A stretch of 64,000 nucleotides of DNA from Lamellibrachia satsuma (taxonomy: Eukaryota; Annelida; Polychaeta; Sabellida; Siboglinidae), in contig BSQZ01000038.1 of NCBI GenBank assembly GCA_033239005.1, forward strand, positions 1,991,501 to 2,055,500, written 5' to 3'. The notes beneath the pieces are model-generated. The model ran no database searches and had not been told where the DNA came from. It was given only the letters and a program-made list of their open reading frames with translations. The translations under genes and the position numbers were made by a program. Each line of letters starts with the position of its first letter. The stretch's first letter is position 1. Of this stretch, positions 45,500 to 57,500 are shown piece after piece.

Positions 45500-45850
45500 T
45501 ACAGACCACATCACCAACTAAGAAGTTGAATAATCCATTGGGCGGCATGACAAAAATCTACCTACGATGACTGCAACTATTTGGTCATGTCATGACATCT
45601 TCAAAACAATTCTGCAAGGCACAGTGAGTGGAGGACACGGAAGAGGCAGAGTCGACAACATCAAGGAGTGGACGGGACTGAGCAGTGACATCATTCTCTT
45701 ACAACACGCGCAGTATTCACCTTTGTCCCTGCAACTTGTAGATTACCTCGTTCCTTCTCAATGTGATGAGGCACCAAGTGAGGTGGAGAAACATTGATCA
45801 AAAAGCATCTGAGACTGAAGTGTTGTCCCAACGACAGCCTCTGTCAAGGG
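45500..45850 (+). mobile_element. LINE RT C-terminal fragment (RTE-like)
   Basis: The frame at 45567-45797 reads DIFKTILQGTVSGGHGRGRV and DNIKEWTGLS, matching the C-terminal end common to RTE-type reverse transcriptases (KTILQGT...GRQ...NIKEWT). Upstream catalytic parts are missing. Confidence 0.65.
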
Positions 45851-46845
45851 CTAAGTGAAATCATCGTGAACCCTTAAAGCGAAACAAAAGTCATGGTTTT
45901 GGGACAATGCACCTAAACAGAATTAATAAAAACTAACCATTTGCAGCTGCAATCAAGAATATCGCACTAGTGATTTTCTCAGAATTTTTTCTAAAAATGG
46001 GAGATTCTGGTCAAATTTTACTTTTCCTGGCGGCTGACATGTTGACCAGACTGACCAATAAGCGCCTGGCAGTTCGTTGAAATTGATGCAGCTATACGTC
46101 TGCTGCGATGTGTTAAGTGCCTTTAACTGAGAACAAAGGTCCAACGAGTATACACTGAAGCATCGCAAGAGAGCTGTTCAGTCAGAATGGGAGAAGTTTA
46201 GTAAACAAACGCCAAAATATGTTGCACGTGTTCAGCTTCAACGCAAACAGCATGGCCATATCCTATTAGCAAGAATAGGAATAGGTGTTTTCAAATAGAT
46301 TTCCATTGGGTGAGCGAATATTGCCAGATTAAAAGAACTCGTGATGTAGGGTTATCTAACGGTATAATGGAGCGGCCCATGAAATAAAGATGCTGTGTGT
46401 TCAACAAGGTTTTCCCAGTAAACTATGGCGTAATATTCTTGATTGTAGTTGCAAATTATTGTTTGATTAACTTTTATAGGCACATAGGCCCCAAAACAAG
46501 ATGTTTGTTTTGACTTAACATAGTAACTGACCTACCAACTACTGGTAGTCAATTACACAAATTACTCAATCATATATTATAATAATTTTTATTTATATTG
46601 ATTACACACTTCAACAACAATGCTGTGAAAAAAATTTTATGAGACAAACAAAAAAGATTTTAATCTTTTCACTGATGTTGCGACATTTGCTTTTGTATTG
46701 CATGCATTTTGCATTTTGCATTGTGTCATCTTTTGATGTACACCAGGTGACCTGTAATTAACATTTTGATATACACCTGTAATTAACGTCATGCTGGAAG
46801 TTCTCAGTTACACAGTGGACCACCTGAATGACATTAAATATTATT
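45851..46845. other. about 1 kb with no recognised gene
   Basis: AT-rich. Contains a 'cattttgcattttgcatt' mini-repeat near 46705. No domain seen in short frames. Confidence 0.4.
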
Positions 46846-47632
46846 GTCAGTACATACACTGTGTGTGCGAATCATTAAATATCATTGTCAGTACATACAC
46901 TGTGTGTGAGTCATTAAATATCATTGTCAGTACATACACTGTGTGTGAGTCATTAAATATCATTGTCAGTACATACACTGTGTGTGAGTCATTAAATATC
47001 ATTGTCAGTACATACACTGTGTGTGAGTCATTAAATATCATTGTCAGTACACACACTGTGTGTGAGTCATTAAATATCATTGTCAGTACACACTGTGTGT
47101 GAGTCATTAAATATCATTGTCAGTACATACACTGTGTGTGAGTCATTAAATATCATTGTCAGTACATACACTGTGTGTGAGTCATTAAATATCATTGTCA
47201 GTACATACACTGTGTGTGAGTCATTAAATATCATTGTCAGTACATACACTGTGTGTGAGTCATTAAATATCATTGTCAGTACATACACTGTGTGTGAGTC
47301 ATTAAATATCATTGTCAGTACATACACTGTGTGTGCGAGTCATTAAATATCATTGTCAGTACATACACTGTGTGTGAGTCAATAAATATCATTATCAGTA
47401 CATACACTGTGTGTGAGTCATTAAATATCATTGTCAGTACATACACTGTGTGTGAGTCATTAAATATCATTGTCAGTACATGCACTCTGTGTGAGTCATT
47501 AAATATCATTGTCAGTACATACACTGTGCGTGCGAGTCATTAAATATCATTGTCAGTACATACACTGTGTGTGTGTGTGAGTCATTAAATATCATTGTCA
47601 GTACATACACTGTGTGTGTGAGTCATTAAATA
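46846..47632 (+). repeat. 39-bp minisatellite (about 20 copies)
   Basis: The unit gtgtgagtcattaaatatca plus ttgtcagtacatacactgt is nearly invariant, with a few 2-bp (gt) length changes. The 39-base length keeps frames open on both strands. Confidence 0.94.
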
Positions 47633-48049
47633 GCAAGTACAATAAGCAATTACAATGTACACAGCTACAGTATATGTTGTTAAATTGTACACTTAATGTC
47701 ATTCACTATTGTAATTTTAAAATGATACATGCCATAATTTGCAAAAAGTAACATTATAATTCAACATGTCCTTAAAAACAGATATTTTATATTACTGTTA
47801 TCATAACTAATGTATCTTCAAAAAATGTATTTCAATTACAATATTCTACCCAATTGGCTGAATGCAGTGATTTGAATTCAGTAGATGTGTGCACAGCCAG
47901 TAGTGTTTGTTCACATACTGCAAACACCAGCAGGGATTGAACCTACCACACACAACACTGAAACATGTCAAATCAATGCACAGTTTGGCACAACATTTAT
48001 ATAAACACTTATTTTGTATGTTTAAATTACATTACGTGTATATAATTTT
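47633..48049. other. AT-rich spacer
   Basis: No gene or element recognised. Confidence 0.4.
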
Positions 48050-48560
48050 ACTATAATCCAGCTACTGTATGTATGTATGTATGTATGTATGTATGTATGT
48101 ATGTATGTATGTTATGCTACTCCTTCTAGACGCTTTGCAACTAGGGTGCCATCTATGACCACACAACTAGGGTGCCATCTATGACCCCACAAAGAAGTTG
48201 ACACTTTTTCAAAAGTCACACCACCATTACACTTTTTTCGAACAACCATATCACCCTTTTTATTTATCAATACTATGTGAACTATACGTCCAAACTTGCA
48301 TTTTTCCTACAACTGTCCCAAGTTAAGTAATACAAGGGCAAGATGGCGTTGTTAGATATATTATAACTGCCAATATTACACTGCAATTTCGAGAGTTTGA
48401 TTCCAAGAAGTCATCAAAATATTGACCAGCAGCACCAAGTGCCAATGCATGGATGGATATTTCTGTGGTAATGTTGTGTATTCTGAAATTGTTGTTATCA
48501 AGGCAGTCATATACGAACTACCAAGTTATCCCGTCTGGAGGATGGAATTTTTGCTAGTGC
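48050..48560 (+). repeat. dispersed repeat D, copy 1
   Basis: Shares with 52630-53105, in the same orientation: a tatg/tgta run, ttatgctactcct, 'caagtgcca', 'gatggatattt' and accaagttatcccgtctgga. About 500 bases, moderately diverged, no coding content. The leading (TATG)n run is at 48063-48112. Confidence 0.65.
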
Positions 48561-48999
48561 TATTAAAGGACTGTGGCAGGGTATAAGTTGTGGAATGTGA
48601 GGGTAACTTACAATCATAGGTAAAAGGCTTGTTTCAAGTTACAACACAGAGAATATGACACTGGGGAGACGTACGTTGTAGAGCCGGCGAGCTGTAGTGA
48701 GGCAAGGTGAAGGTCATGGGCTTACTGCAGTAGACGAGTTTCTATCTCCTTGTTGTGGCTGTCAATGACAATTACTTCATGAATCAATGCTGGCAGCAAA
48801 ATGAATGAATGAACATTACATCATAATAAACACAGCACCGTTCTATACATTAGGAACACATTTATAATTATTTCTCCCTGGTAGGGTCAACTAGGTATAA
48901 ATGATAGACTTAAAATCTTACAAAATGTCAAAAACCATGTATATCTGTTTTGGTAGATAATGCCCATCCAAGAGAAATGGACCAATGGAATGAAGTAAA
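48561..48999. other. spacer with no recognised gene
   Basis: No domain or repeat family recognised. Confidence 0.35.
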
Positions 49000-49330
49000 A
49001 GACCAATGAAATTAAGCAAAGGACCCTAGGAATAAAGCAAAGGACTAGTATAATGAAGAAAAGAACAGATGGCATAAAGAAATTAACTAATGGAAATTAA
49101 GAAAAGGACCAATGGAATGATGATAAGGACCGATGTAACACAACAAAGGACCAATGGAATGAAGAAAAGAACAAGTGGAATGAAAAAAATGTACCAATGG
49201 AATGAAGAAAAGGACCATGGAACAAAGAAATGGACCATGAAACAAAGAAATGGAATAGAAAGAAAAAGACCACCGGAATGAAGAAATGGACCAATGGAAT
49301 GAATAATAGGACCAATGGAATGGGGTTCAC
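49000..49330 (+). repeat. degenerate 'gaccaatggaatgaag' minisatellite
   Basis: About 15 imperfect units of roughly 20 bases (aaaggaccaatggaatgaag). Confidence 0.8.
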
Positions 49331-49359
49331 TGTACTGCCAGCTTGAGTTAACCAGGAAG

Positions 49360-49530
49360 TCATCCCATCTCCCACCATTTTAGAGCCAACTTCTCACCTC
49401 CCAGGTACCATGGGGGAGTGTCAGGGCTCTCAACCTCCCATCTCCCACCTGTTTCTTGGAGGTCAACCTCCCACCATTCTATGGCCAACCTCCCACCATT
49501 CTATGGCCAACCTCTCACTTAGTGCCACAC
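49360..49530 (+). repeat. fragment related to dispersed repeat blocks A and B
   Basis: Contains catcccatctcccaccattt, 'ctcaacctcccatctcccac' and ctgttt as in 9285-9400 and 15095-15210, but segments are locally duplicated and the rest of the block is absent. Confidence 0.55.
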
Positions 49531-51700
49531 ACCCTCAAAACTAATGATCCAGGGATATTTACAACTTGCAATAGCCAAATTAAGATTTAATTTATAAAGG
49601 CTTTGGCAGTCAAAGGTTTCAGGTCATGAAAATTAAATATCTAAGAAACGAGAATACATAGACTTACAACATCCAATAAAAACAACCGTCAACACTAACC
49701 TTTGACCTTTTTGAGGATGCCAGGAGGTGGTCTTCCAGGAGAAGACGAGTGATGATATCAATGGCTATGACCTCTCTAAGGGACAAACAGAAACATTGTC
49801 AGGCTGACAAGTCAAGTTAAATGTCAATTAAATTTTTTCACACGAAATCATCAGACAAGCTATTACATTATTTCTGACCAGGTCTGGTCAATATTCCGCA
49901 AAAGTGGTCCAGAGTTTTTACTAGAACACAAGGTTATTCACACTTCTGCAAGGCACCAAATCTAATAATCAAAGTAAGTTGGTTTGATGATTTTAACAAA
50001 AGTATGCACTCTTTTGTTAAACTAACTGTACAAACTATTTACATATTACTTGAACTATTCACATATTACATCTTCAAACATGATTCATCTGAGGTGGGGG
50101 CTTTAACCTGTTTCTACTACAATATGAAAATGTTTCTTTTAAATTAAATGTTGAATATGTACAAAATCATAAATTTCTCCTAAAATGCACCAGAATGTGG
50201 CATTTGAATGTCAGATTTGTAAATCTGCCTACCACCACAATGATGCTATTTAGTGTTCTTCTTCTTCCATTAAACGTCCAACATCAACACATGTTGTGTA
50301 CTGTAATGGCTCTATTCGGTATATTTTATACAATATACAATTTTTTTCTGGTGCATCTAAAAAACATACTATTGAAAGACTAAATGCTAAAAATTTCCTT
50401 TAATAATCTTATGCATTCATTGTGAAAAACTTTACCTAAGTTTCCATTGTTTTCAAATTGTCTAGCCTATTCAGTGAATTATATTTATACATGAAACAGC
50501 ATAGATGCTGGAAATAAATTTATGTGTAGTTAAAAAACGCTGTGATATGTGTTTGCTTGAAAGTAATCTGGTTTACAAATCATTCAGAGAAGAGTTCCTC
50601 ACACTACGGAGCAGGAAACACATTCATGTGGATCCAACAGTGATGCCACGCTGTGGACTGGGTCCACTGAATCCAACAGTGGTACCACACTGTGGACTGG
50701 GCTTATACGATTTGCTCTTCGGACATGCGCACTTCACACGGAAGGAAGTGTATGCACCATGATGTGTCAAATGCCTTGTCAAATTCAGTGACTTTTACGT
50801 GGTTTTAGAAGTATTGTCAGTTGAAGATGTAACATATCGTATGGAATACCGGTTCAATTGAATAAAACTACTGGTTTCAAAACCACATAAAAATACCAGT
50901 ACACCGGTGCACCGCCATATGCCATGGTACAAAGCACTAGTGCTAACTTGCGTTATAAATGGGATACTCAATAACCAAATGTTACAAAGGGTTCTACCAT
51001 ACCTGGAGTGGCATGCGCACAGTGCTTCTATTCCAATCCACAATTAGATGCAGTGCATAAATTATCCACTCATGCGAAAACATCGGAAATTAGAATGAAG
51101 TGTAATTCTCTGAAATGTGAAAGGACTTTATGACTGAACAACACAAAAAGGAATCTCATTATACATGGACACCCAGACCTCCTCTTAGATTTGTGCTTCA
51201 ACATAAGTTTATACCTAGCTACGCCCTTGGCGACTGACCACTCATTGGCATAAATACTGTATCATCGCACAGCAAAAGATTCGCGCGAATTATGTGTTGT
51301 ACTTCCGTCGAAAAATTCACGCAATTTGACCTTTTATGTTAGTGCTATATTATGCACTAGAGGCGCCACAGTTTATTCCGGGTAGTGTCGACTGCACCCG
51401 TTATTCAATTTATGTCTATACTATGTATTCTAACAATTAGAACATATCATAGTAACAATATTAGCGCAGACCACATTTAAGTAGCAACGCCTGCTTATGG
51501 CATGGTCCTAGTAGGCACGCGCCTATACTGCTGGCACGACCACGGATAGGCTATAGTGTAATGATAGCCTACTTTCGGGTCTAATTTGTTTCTACGTAAC
51601 ATGTTACATATAGCGTCTCATTTTCATACTTTTGTCCAGAAAATAACGTTACATTTCATTACACACCCCATTAACACACACAGCGCAGTAGCTACTATAG
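49531..51700. other. about 2.2 kb with no recognised gene
   Basis: AT-rich. A roughly 36-bp direct repeat (ccaacagtgatgccacgctg / ccaacagtggtaccacactg) lies at 50633-50700. Short frames show no domain. Confidence 0.4.
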
Positions 51701-51704
51701 AGGT

Positions 51705-51975
51705 CAGACTATACTGTAAAATTGCATTGGTGGCCATGTTAAAGTTTTGTCTAATTATAAGAAAACGTGACCATCAGAACCTAGCTCTGAAAATTTTTCA
51801 CAGCACCTGTCACCATCTCATTGACACGCTGACCAAGTGTTGTCAAAATCATATACATCCAGCTCTTTTTAAGCGCTCCCATGTGCGATGCCCTTCAATA
51901 TTTACAAAAAAAACCACGTATTCATGCGCCCACGTGGCCCATGGCAGAAAAATTCCCATAAATCCCTCAGCCTGT
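51705..51975 (+). repeat. dispersed repeat E, copy 1
   Basis: Matches the reverse complement of 59630-59905 over its length: attgcattggtggccatgtt, ccagctctttttaagcgctc, catgtgcgatgccc and ggcagaaaaattccc. No conserved long frame between the two copies. Confidence 0.75.
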
Positions 51976-52629
51976 TAAACTCTAAAAAATGCACTACTTC
52001 ACAGCTAATAGCTTCTACAAACAAACCTGTCAATATGCCTGATCAATTGAATAAACAGGACGGTCAACTGTGGTCTTATCCCAATAGCGACTAGCGCGGA
52101 AGTTTTGGTTTAATGGGTTGGCACCATACGACTATCATTCGTATGCATGTTTTGCCCGTGTGTTGAACGGAAAGACCATTCTTAGAAGACAAAAAAGTGG
52201 AAAGGAACGTTTTTGATGCCTTTCACAGTATTATTGGACAGTAACAGCTGATCTTATTTAAGGTGAATACCAACTTGGAAGCATTCTTTCGTTTGCATTC
52301 TTCTTCCGGTTGGGTGCATTCTTCTATACAGAGCAATTTGCATCTCTAATTAAGACGGTTAGTGAGCATTTGTGACTGGGTTTGTAGTTTCGAACTTGTT
52401 TGATTATTGAAGTGCGGAAGTCCATTTCGTAAGTCGCATATCTATTTGGCTACTTTTGTAGTCCGGTCAGTTGCATCCGTCAGGTTGCCAGCCCATGTGG
52501 TCGGTGGCTTTTACAGCCCTCTGGTGTCGTAATTTTGACCACGTTTTGTATTTTCATCCATAACATTATTTTCAATAAATTTCATCCTGAATTCTGATGC
52601 AACAAACATATGGAAAAACTGACAAAAAA
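51976..52629. other. spacer with no recognised gene
   Basis: No coding signal or known repeat recognised. Confidence 0.35.
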
Positions 52630-53105
52630 GCATCTAACTATAATCCAGCAAATGTATGTGCATGTATGTTTATATGTATGTTTGTATGTGTGTTATGCTA
52701 CTCCTAGACATTGCATCTTGATTCTTGGGGTGCCAAACTTTCAGGTCGGGTAGTCGGTTTTACTTTTTCAAAATTCACCTTGCTGTTACCCTTGCCCTTA
52801 CCAACTGTCCGCAACGCTATGCAAACAATTACATGCACAGTGTCATGCATCTTTTCATGATTTTGTCAAGTTACGTAATTTTAATACAATGGAAATGCAT
52901 CGCCAAATATTTCTATAAATATAATTGCTGGTATTACATCACAATTTCAAGAGTTGGATTCCCAGAAGCCATCAAGATATTGACTGGCAGTACCAAGTGC
53001 CAAGTATTGATGGATATTTCAGTGAAAATTTAGTAAATGTTGTTATTGTGACAGTCGCTTATGATCTACCAAGTTATTCCGTCTGGAGGATGGGCGTTTT
53101 TGTTA
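52630..53105 (+). repeat. dispersed repeat D, copy 2
   Basis: Direct-orientation relative of 48050-48560; see that entry. A short frame through it has no domain. Confidence 0.65.
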
Positions 53106-54234
53106 GTACAGATAACACAACTGGCCCATCACCAGGGACCGATCTGGAAAAAGATATACATGTGACCTTTGGGCACACCAGAGGCATAACTGTGTCTTTT
53201 TGAAATTCTATGTGCCCCAAATTAATTTAATAAAAGTGCAATTAATTTGCATAACATGATAGTTTTGCCTAATGTGGTAATTGTGAACATTACAGTTAAT
53301 TTTTTTTACATATTACCAATAATATCAACAATATGTACAGAGATCACTAGTATATTTTAAAATCAGTATTAAATGTAACAAAGCAAGGTACTGAATCTGT
53401 CCCACGTTTCATGGTCATGCCATTACTGTTTGATATGACTTAACAAAAACGGACTGTGTCTTGTCAACGGCAACAGCGCTTCAGTTGTCGACAACGTCCC
53501 CAGTCTCGGCACTCTTGGGCGCGTTGTTAGTTTTCGTAATTGTTTAAGCAACAACAGTCTCAGCTATTGTTTGTCTCTTTTGGCCCATCCAACTAAGGTA
53601 GAGGAATGGATCTTTTTTGGGTAGCATTGGTACGGCATGTGCGGGAGGGTGACTATATGTTCCCCTTAGTGGACAAATGATATCCAATCGAGCAGCAAAA
53701 TGATGAAAATCGCAGAGCAATATAATTCTCCGCCGTGACTCTGGATAAAAACATCGGTATTATAATATATATCGCTTTTATATAAATATTTGTCACACAC
53801 TACAAAAAACAATGCAGCTTTTTAAAATATGATGCACCAGTAATGCAAGGCCGCTGCCCAGATTGATCCCTGCATCAAAGTGTAAGTTATTTGCTAGTAC
53901 AGATAACACGACGTATTTACGAATAAACACATTTTTCAACAGTTTATTTGGCCAACGCAGTGGTTGTGCTAAGTTAAACTGGGTCGAGTTGTTACTGGCA
54001 AAATTTGTTTTGCTGAGACGCTAGGAAAAACTAATACAAATGTGTTTTTATGGATTCTTGTTATTTTGGCCAGCAAAAACTTGTTGCAAAAACTTGTTTT
54101 TCGCTGTGGTTGTTTTTACCAAGGTAAAAATGTTTTCCACATGGTAGCAAAAACCTGCCAACTGTGACATAACCTTATACTGAACATGAGCATTTTACAT
54201 ATTCTTCTTTGCAGTTGACTTTTGTCATGCAAAC
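53106..54234. other. upstream region of the cholinesterase-like gene
   Basis: AT-rich. 'aaaacttgtt' words repeat near 54060-54100. A 3' splice-site-like sequence (attcttctttgcag) at 54201-54214 precedes the first coding exon, so a non-coding upstream exon is likely. Confidence 0.4.
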
Positions 54235-54525
54235 ATGTACCACAATCTGGAACCACTAGAGGGAAGCACTGAAACAGGTGACATCGATCCACTGTATAGC
54301 AGTCAAAGTCATGCCTTCTGTGCGAAGGTCAAACAGTTGTTTGTTGGATATGGCGGTATTTGCTTGGCAATTGTTGGCGTGGTCATTGTTGCGATAGTGA
54401 TCGGGCTCACTGTCCATGCGTATCACCGGACTACTCCGGGCTCACAACTCCATGACGGGCCGGTTGTCACCATGAAATGTGGCCTGGTTGAAGGCAGTCT
54501 TGACAATGAAGCATATGTTTTCAAG
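54235..54525 (+). CDS. cholinesterase-like exon 1 (tail and membrane anchor)
   Basis: Encodes residues 1-97, ending in NEAYVFK; donor gtcagt. The ATG at 54235 is the only in-frame start. A short overlapping upstream frame begins at 54227 and ends at 54259. Confidence 0.82.
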
Positions 54526-57500
54526 GTCAGTAAACAGTTTATGTTCTTCTGCGTTGCTCCCTTTAGAAAGAGGGTGAGGCTGCATGGCTCTGGCTGTTAT
54601 GTCTTTCCACCTGTCCCTGTTCACAGCCTTCTCCCTCCCTTGTCATCCTCCTCTGCCTTTATTATATCCCTCTGTACCCGTCTACCCGTTTTCCTACAGC
54701 TGGGTTGTTTCATCATAGTTTCACATCTGCAAAAGCAGCATTGGGGACAATTAATTTGATTTAAATTTTAATTCCACCTCTTTTTTCAATGTTAATTTAT
54801 TACTTCCAACTCTGTTTGGAATGTCATAGTTTTCTATTCTTGTCCGTTCAGAAAACCATACTAGAATATGACTGTTCATAAATTAGCTCGTCATTAAAAT
54901 TCCTGTGACAGTTTAAAATAAAAGTACAAAGTTTGATCGGTTTTATCTTAAAATCATGTTATAAACTGTACATAACTATTCTAACATCTTAACCACCAAA
55001 ATGTGTTTTATTGAACCATGATTTTTTGATTTAATTTGATTGTTAACTGTTTAATTTGAGTCCAGTAAAATGCTTGCCTGTGTCATATGTTCTTATCAAG
55101 CTAAAACTGTTTAATTAACTCAGTTTGCGTTATTTAAACGTTAGATCAGCTGATTTTTTTTTCTCATACTAGCATTGTGATTTCTGTTTAATGTCAGTAT
55201 TGTTGGAGCCATGTATTCTTTGCAAACAGTAATTCTTTCCGACTCTCTAATTTGAAGTACACGTTGTATTTCAGTCAACAATCAATCCCACGATGCATTA
55301 CATTTATACACGCCCGCCATCTAGTGATCAAAAACATGACGCTCTGTGCAACGACTATTGTTTTTCTTTATATAAATTCTCCAGGGCATCCCGTACGCGT
55401 TGTCTCCAGTCGCAGAACTCAGATGGAAACCGTCGAAGTCAATTGATTCGAGCGACGAGTGTTGGGGTGATCAGATGCTGCATGCTACCAAATTCAGCAA
55501 GCCGTGTTTCCAGTACAACGCCAACAAGACTAAGTATATCGGCTCAGAGGACTGTCTGTATTTAAACGTGTGGACACCGAGCTTGAATAAGACAGCCGAT
55601 CTTGATGTGATGGTCTACATACACGGAGGAGGACTGATGACGGGGAGCGGAAACATCCCAGGTGAGAAGGAAGGTTGATTTAGGGCTTTCCCTCAGATAG
55701 TCTTCCAGTCTGTATTTTTTCAGATTAAGATTTCGTGATTGCATACTCTTGAGTGCCAAATAAACGTATAGGCCAAATAACAGTATAGGGTGGCAAATCG
55801 GTCAAATTTAATAATAGTACAGTGCTGAATAACAGTATAGGGGGCAAATTGTTCAAAACATATAATAGTACAGTGCAAAAAAATCACTAGTATATTTGTC
55901 TTTTTAGCACCGAAGCAATTTTTTACTCGGTGCGAAGCCAAGGGCGTCCCTAGAAAACTACGCGGCTCGTCTATATTTTGTTTTTTTCCTGCCGAATATG
56001 TATAATCTTTGTGCGTATTCGTGTCACTGCCATAGAGTTACATCATTAATCATCTCCCTATAAACAATAGCGATAAGCCAGCTCACTGCAGTGAAATGGG
56101 CGTGGACCACTGGTCGGCATTTCATTGCATGGCAGCAACAGTTGCATCCACTACATGACACATAGGGTAGTACTGTTTATAGTGTGAACATAGCATGTTA
56201 CAAATAGTTGTCTAACATATGTAAGTAAGTAAGTAAGTGAGTAAGTTCATTTATTTCCTCCTCACCACCATCATGTACAATATAAGGCAAACAAAAGCAA
56301 TAAAGATGAGGTGGCTACCAGAGAAGTATAAACTTATCGGGCTAGTAGCCAGTGACGATGAAACCAGGAACCAATTACAGTAACTAGAAGATTTGTCATT
56401 GTCATTTGTTCTTAATGGGGCATGGCCACCAGATTGATTAATAATTTGGGTGAGGGAGGTCCCAGCAGTTGTGTTATAAGTCTAGGCAGTTGGGTTGTTC
56501 ATACTGGAGTGAGCATCATGCATTAGTGTTAAACTCCCCAAGACAAACATTTTGGAGGCTTGCTGGAGAAAGTTGTGGGACAATGAATATGGTTATTTCC
56601 TGTGTGGCTTACAGCTGTACGAATCGACAGAAGACAGGATCTAACATCTCATTATTTTCAGGTAATTTATGTCACAAATGTTTGTGCTGTGTTAGTGTAT
56701 ATGTGAATGAATGTAAGTTTCGAAAATGTTCTGAAATACCAATATATTACAGATACGTTTGTTTTTCTTGGGGGTAGCGTACATTAAGTGTTTCCCAGTG
56801 GTCACATTGATTGGGTGCAACATAAAATGTTATAGGGGTAGGATTCAGTTTTATAAATAATGTGTGTTTGCGTGCGTGTATGCATATTTGTAACTCTTTT
56901 TTAAAACTCTACTAGATGTCAGCTCATTGATAAGATTTTTGTTCTTTATTAAGTCATCTGCATTTAATGAGGCTCTCCCCTTTTTTGGTCGTCGTTTGCC
57001 TTTTCATCGTTGTATGAACCACTATCATGTAACTCATTCTGTACACATTGCAAGATTCATTGCATTCTATGCATTTGTTTGACAAACCATGTGAAAGGTT
57101 GCCTAGTAAAACAATTGACAGCTTAAATGAGAGAGCACATTTCTTTACATGAGGCGTGTCCTTGGGCAAGTTGGCCAGATAACATTCGAGAAAGATCTTG
57201 ATCTGCAGGTGGAAATGGCTGTGATGGAGCAGCTGGGGAATGTGTTGGAAGATGGGAAAAGAATATTTTTGGGACCTTAGATCAAGAAGAATGTCCAAGA
57301 GGACTTAATGAGATTTTGACCACTTGCAGTCATTAGCTAATACATGTATAGAGCACTTCAGAGAGTTCAGTTTTGATCATGTTTAGTGGTGCTACTGTTA
57401 TAGTTAATATGTTATGATATTTGATATACAAGGTGCATGGATAGATTGTGCATGTAATAAGGTATTATGTATATATAGCTATATAGTAATAATCTCTTAT

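Noticed and set aside
51586..51978. 130-residue frame as a gene
   Set aside because: Most of it is the dispersed repeat E, whose inverted copy at 59.6-59.9 kb does not keep the frame.
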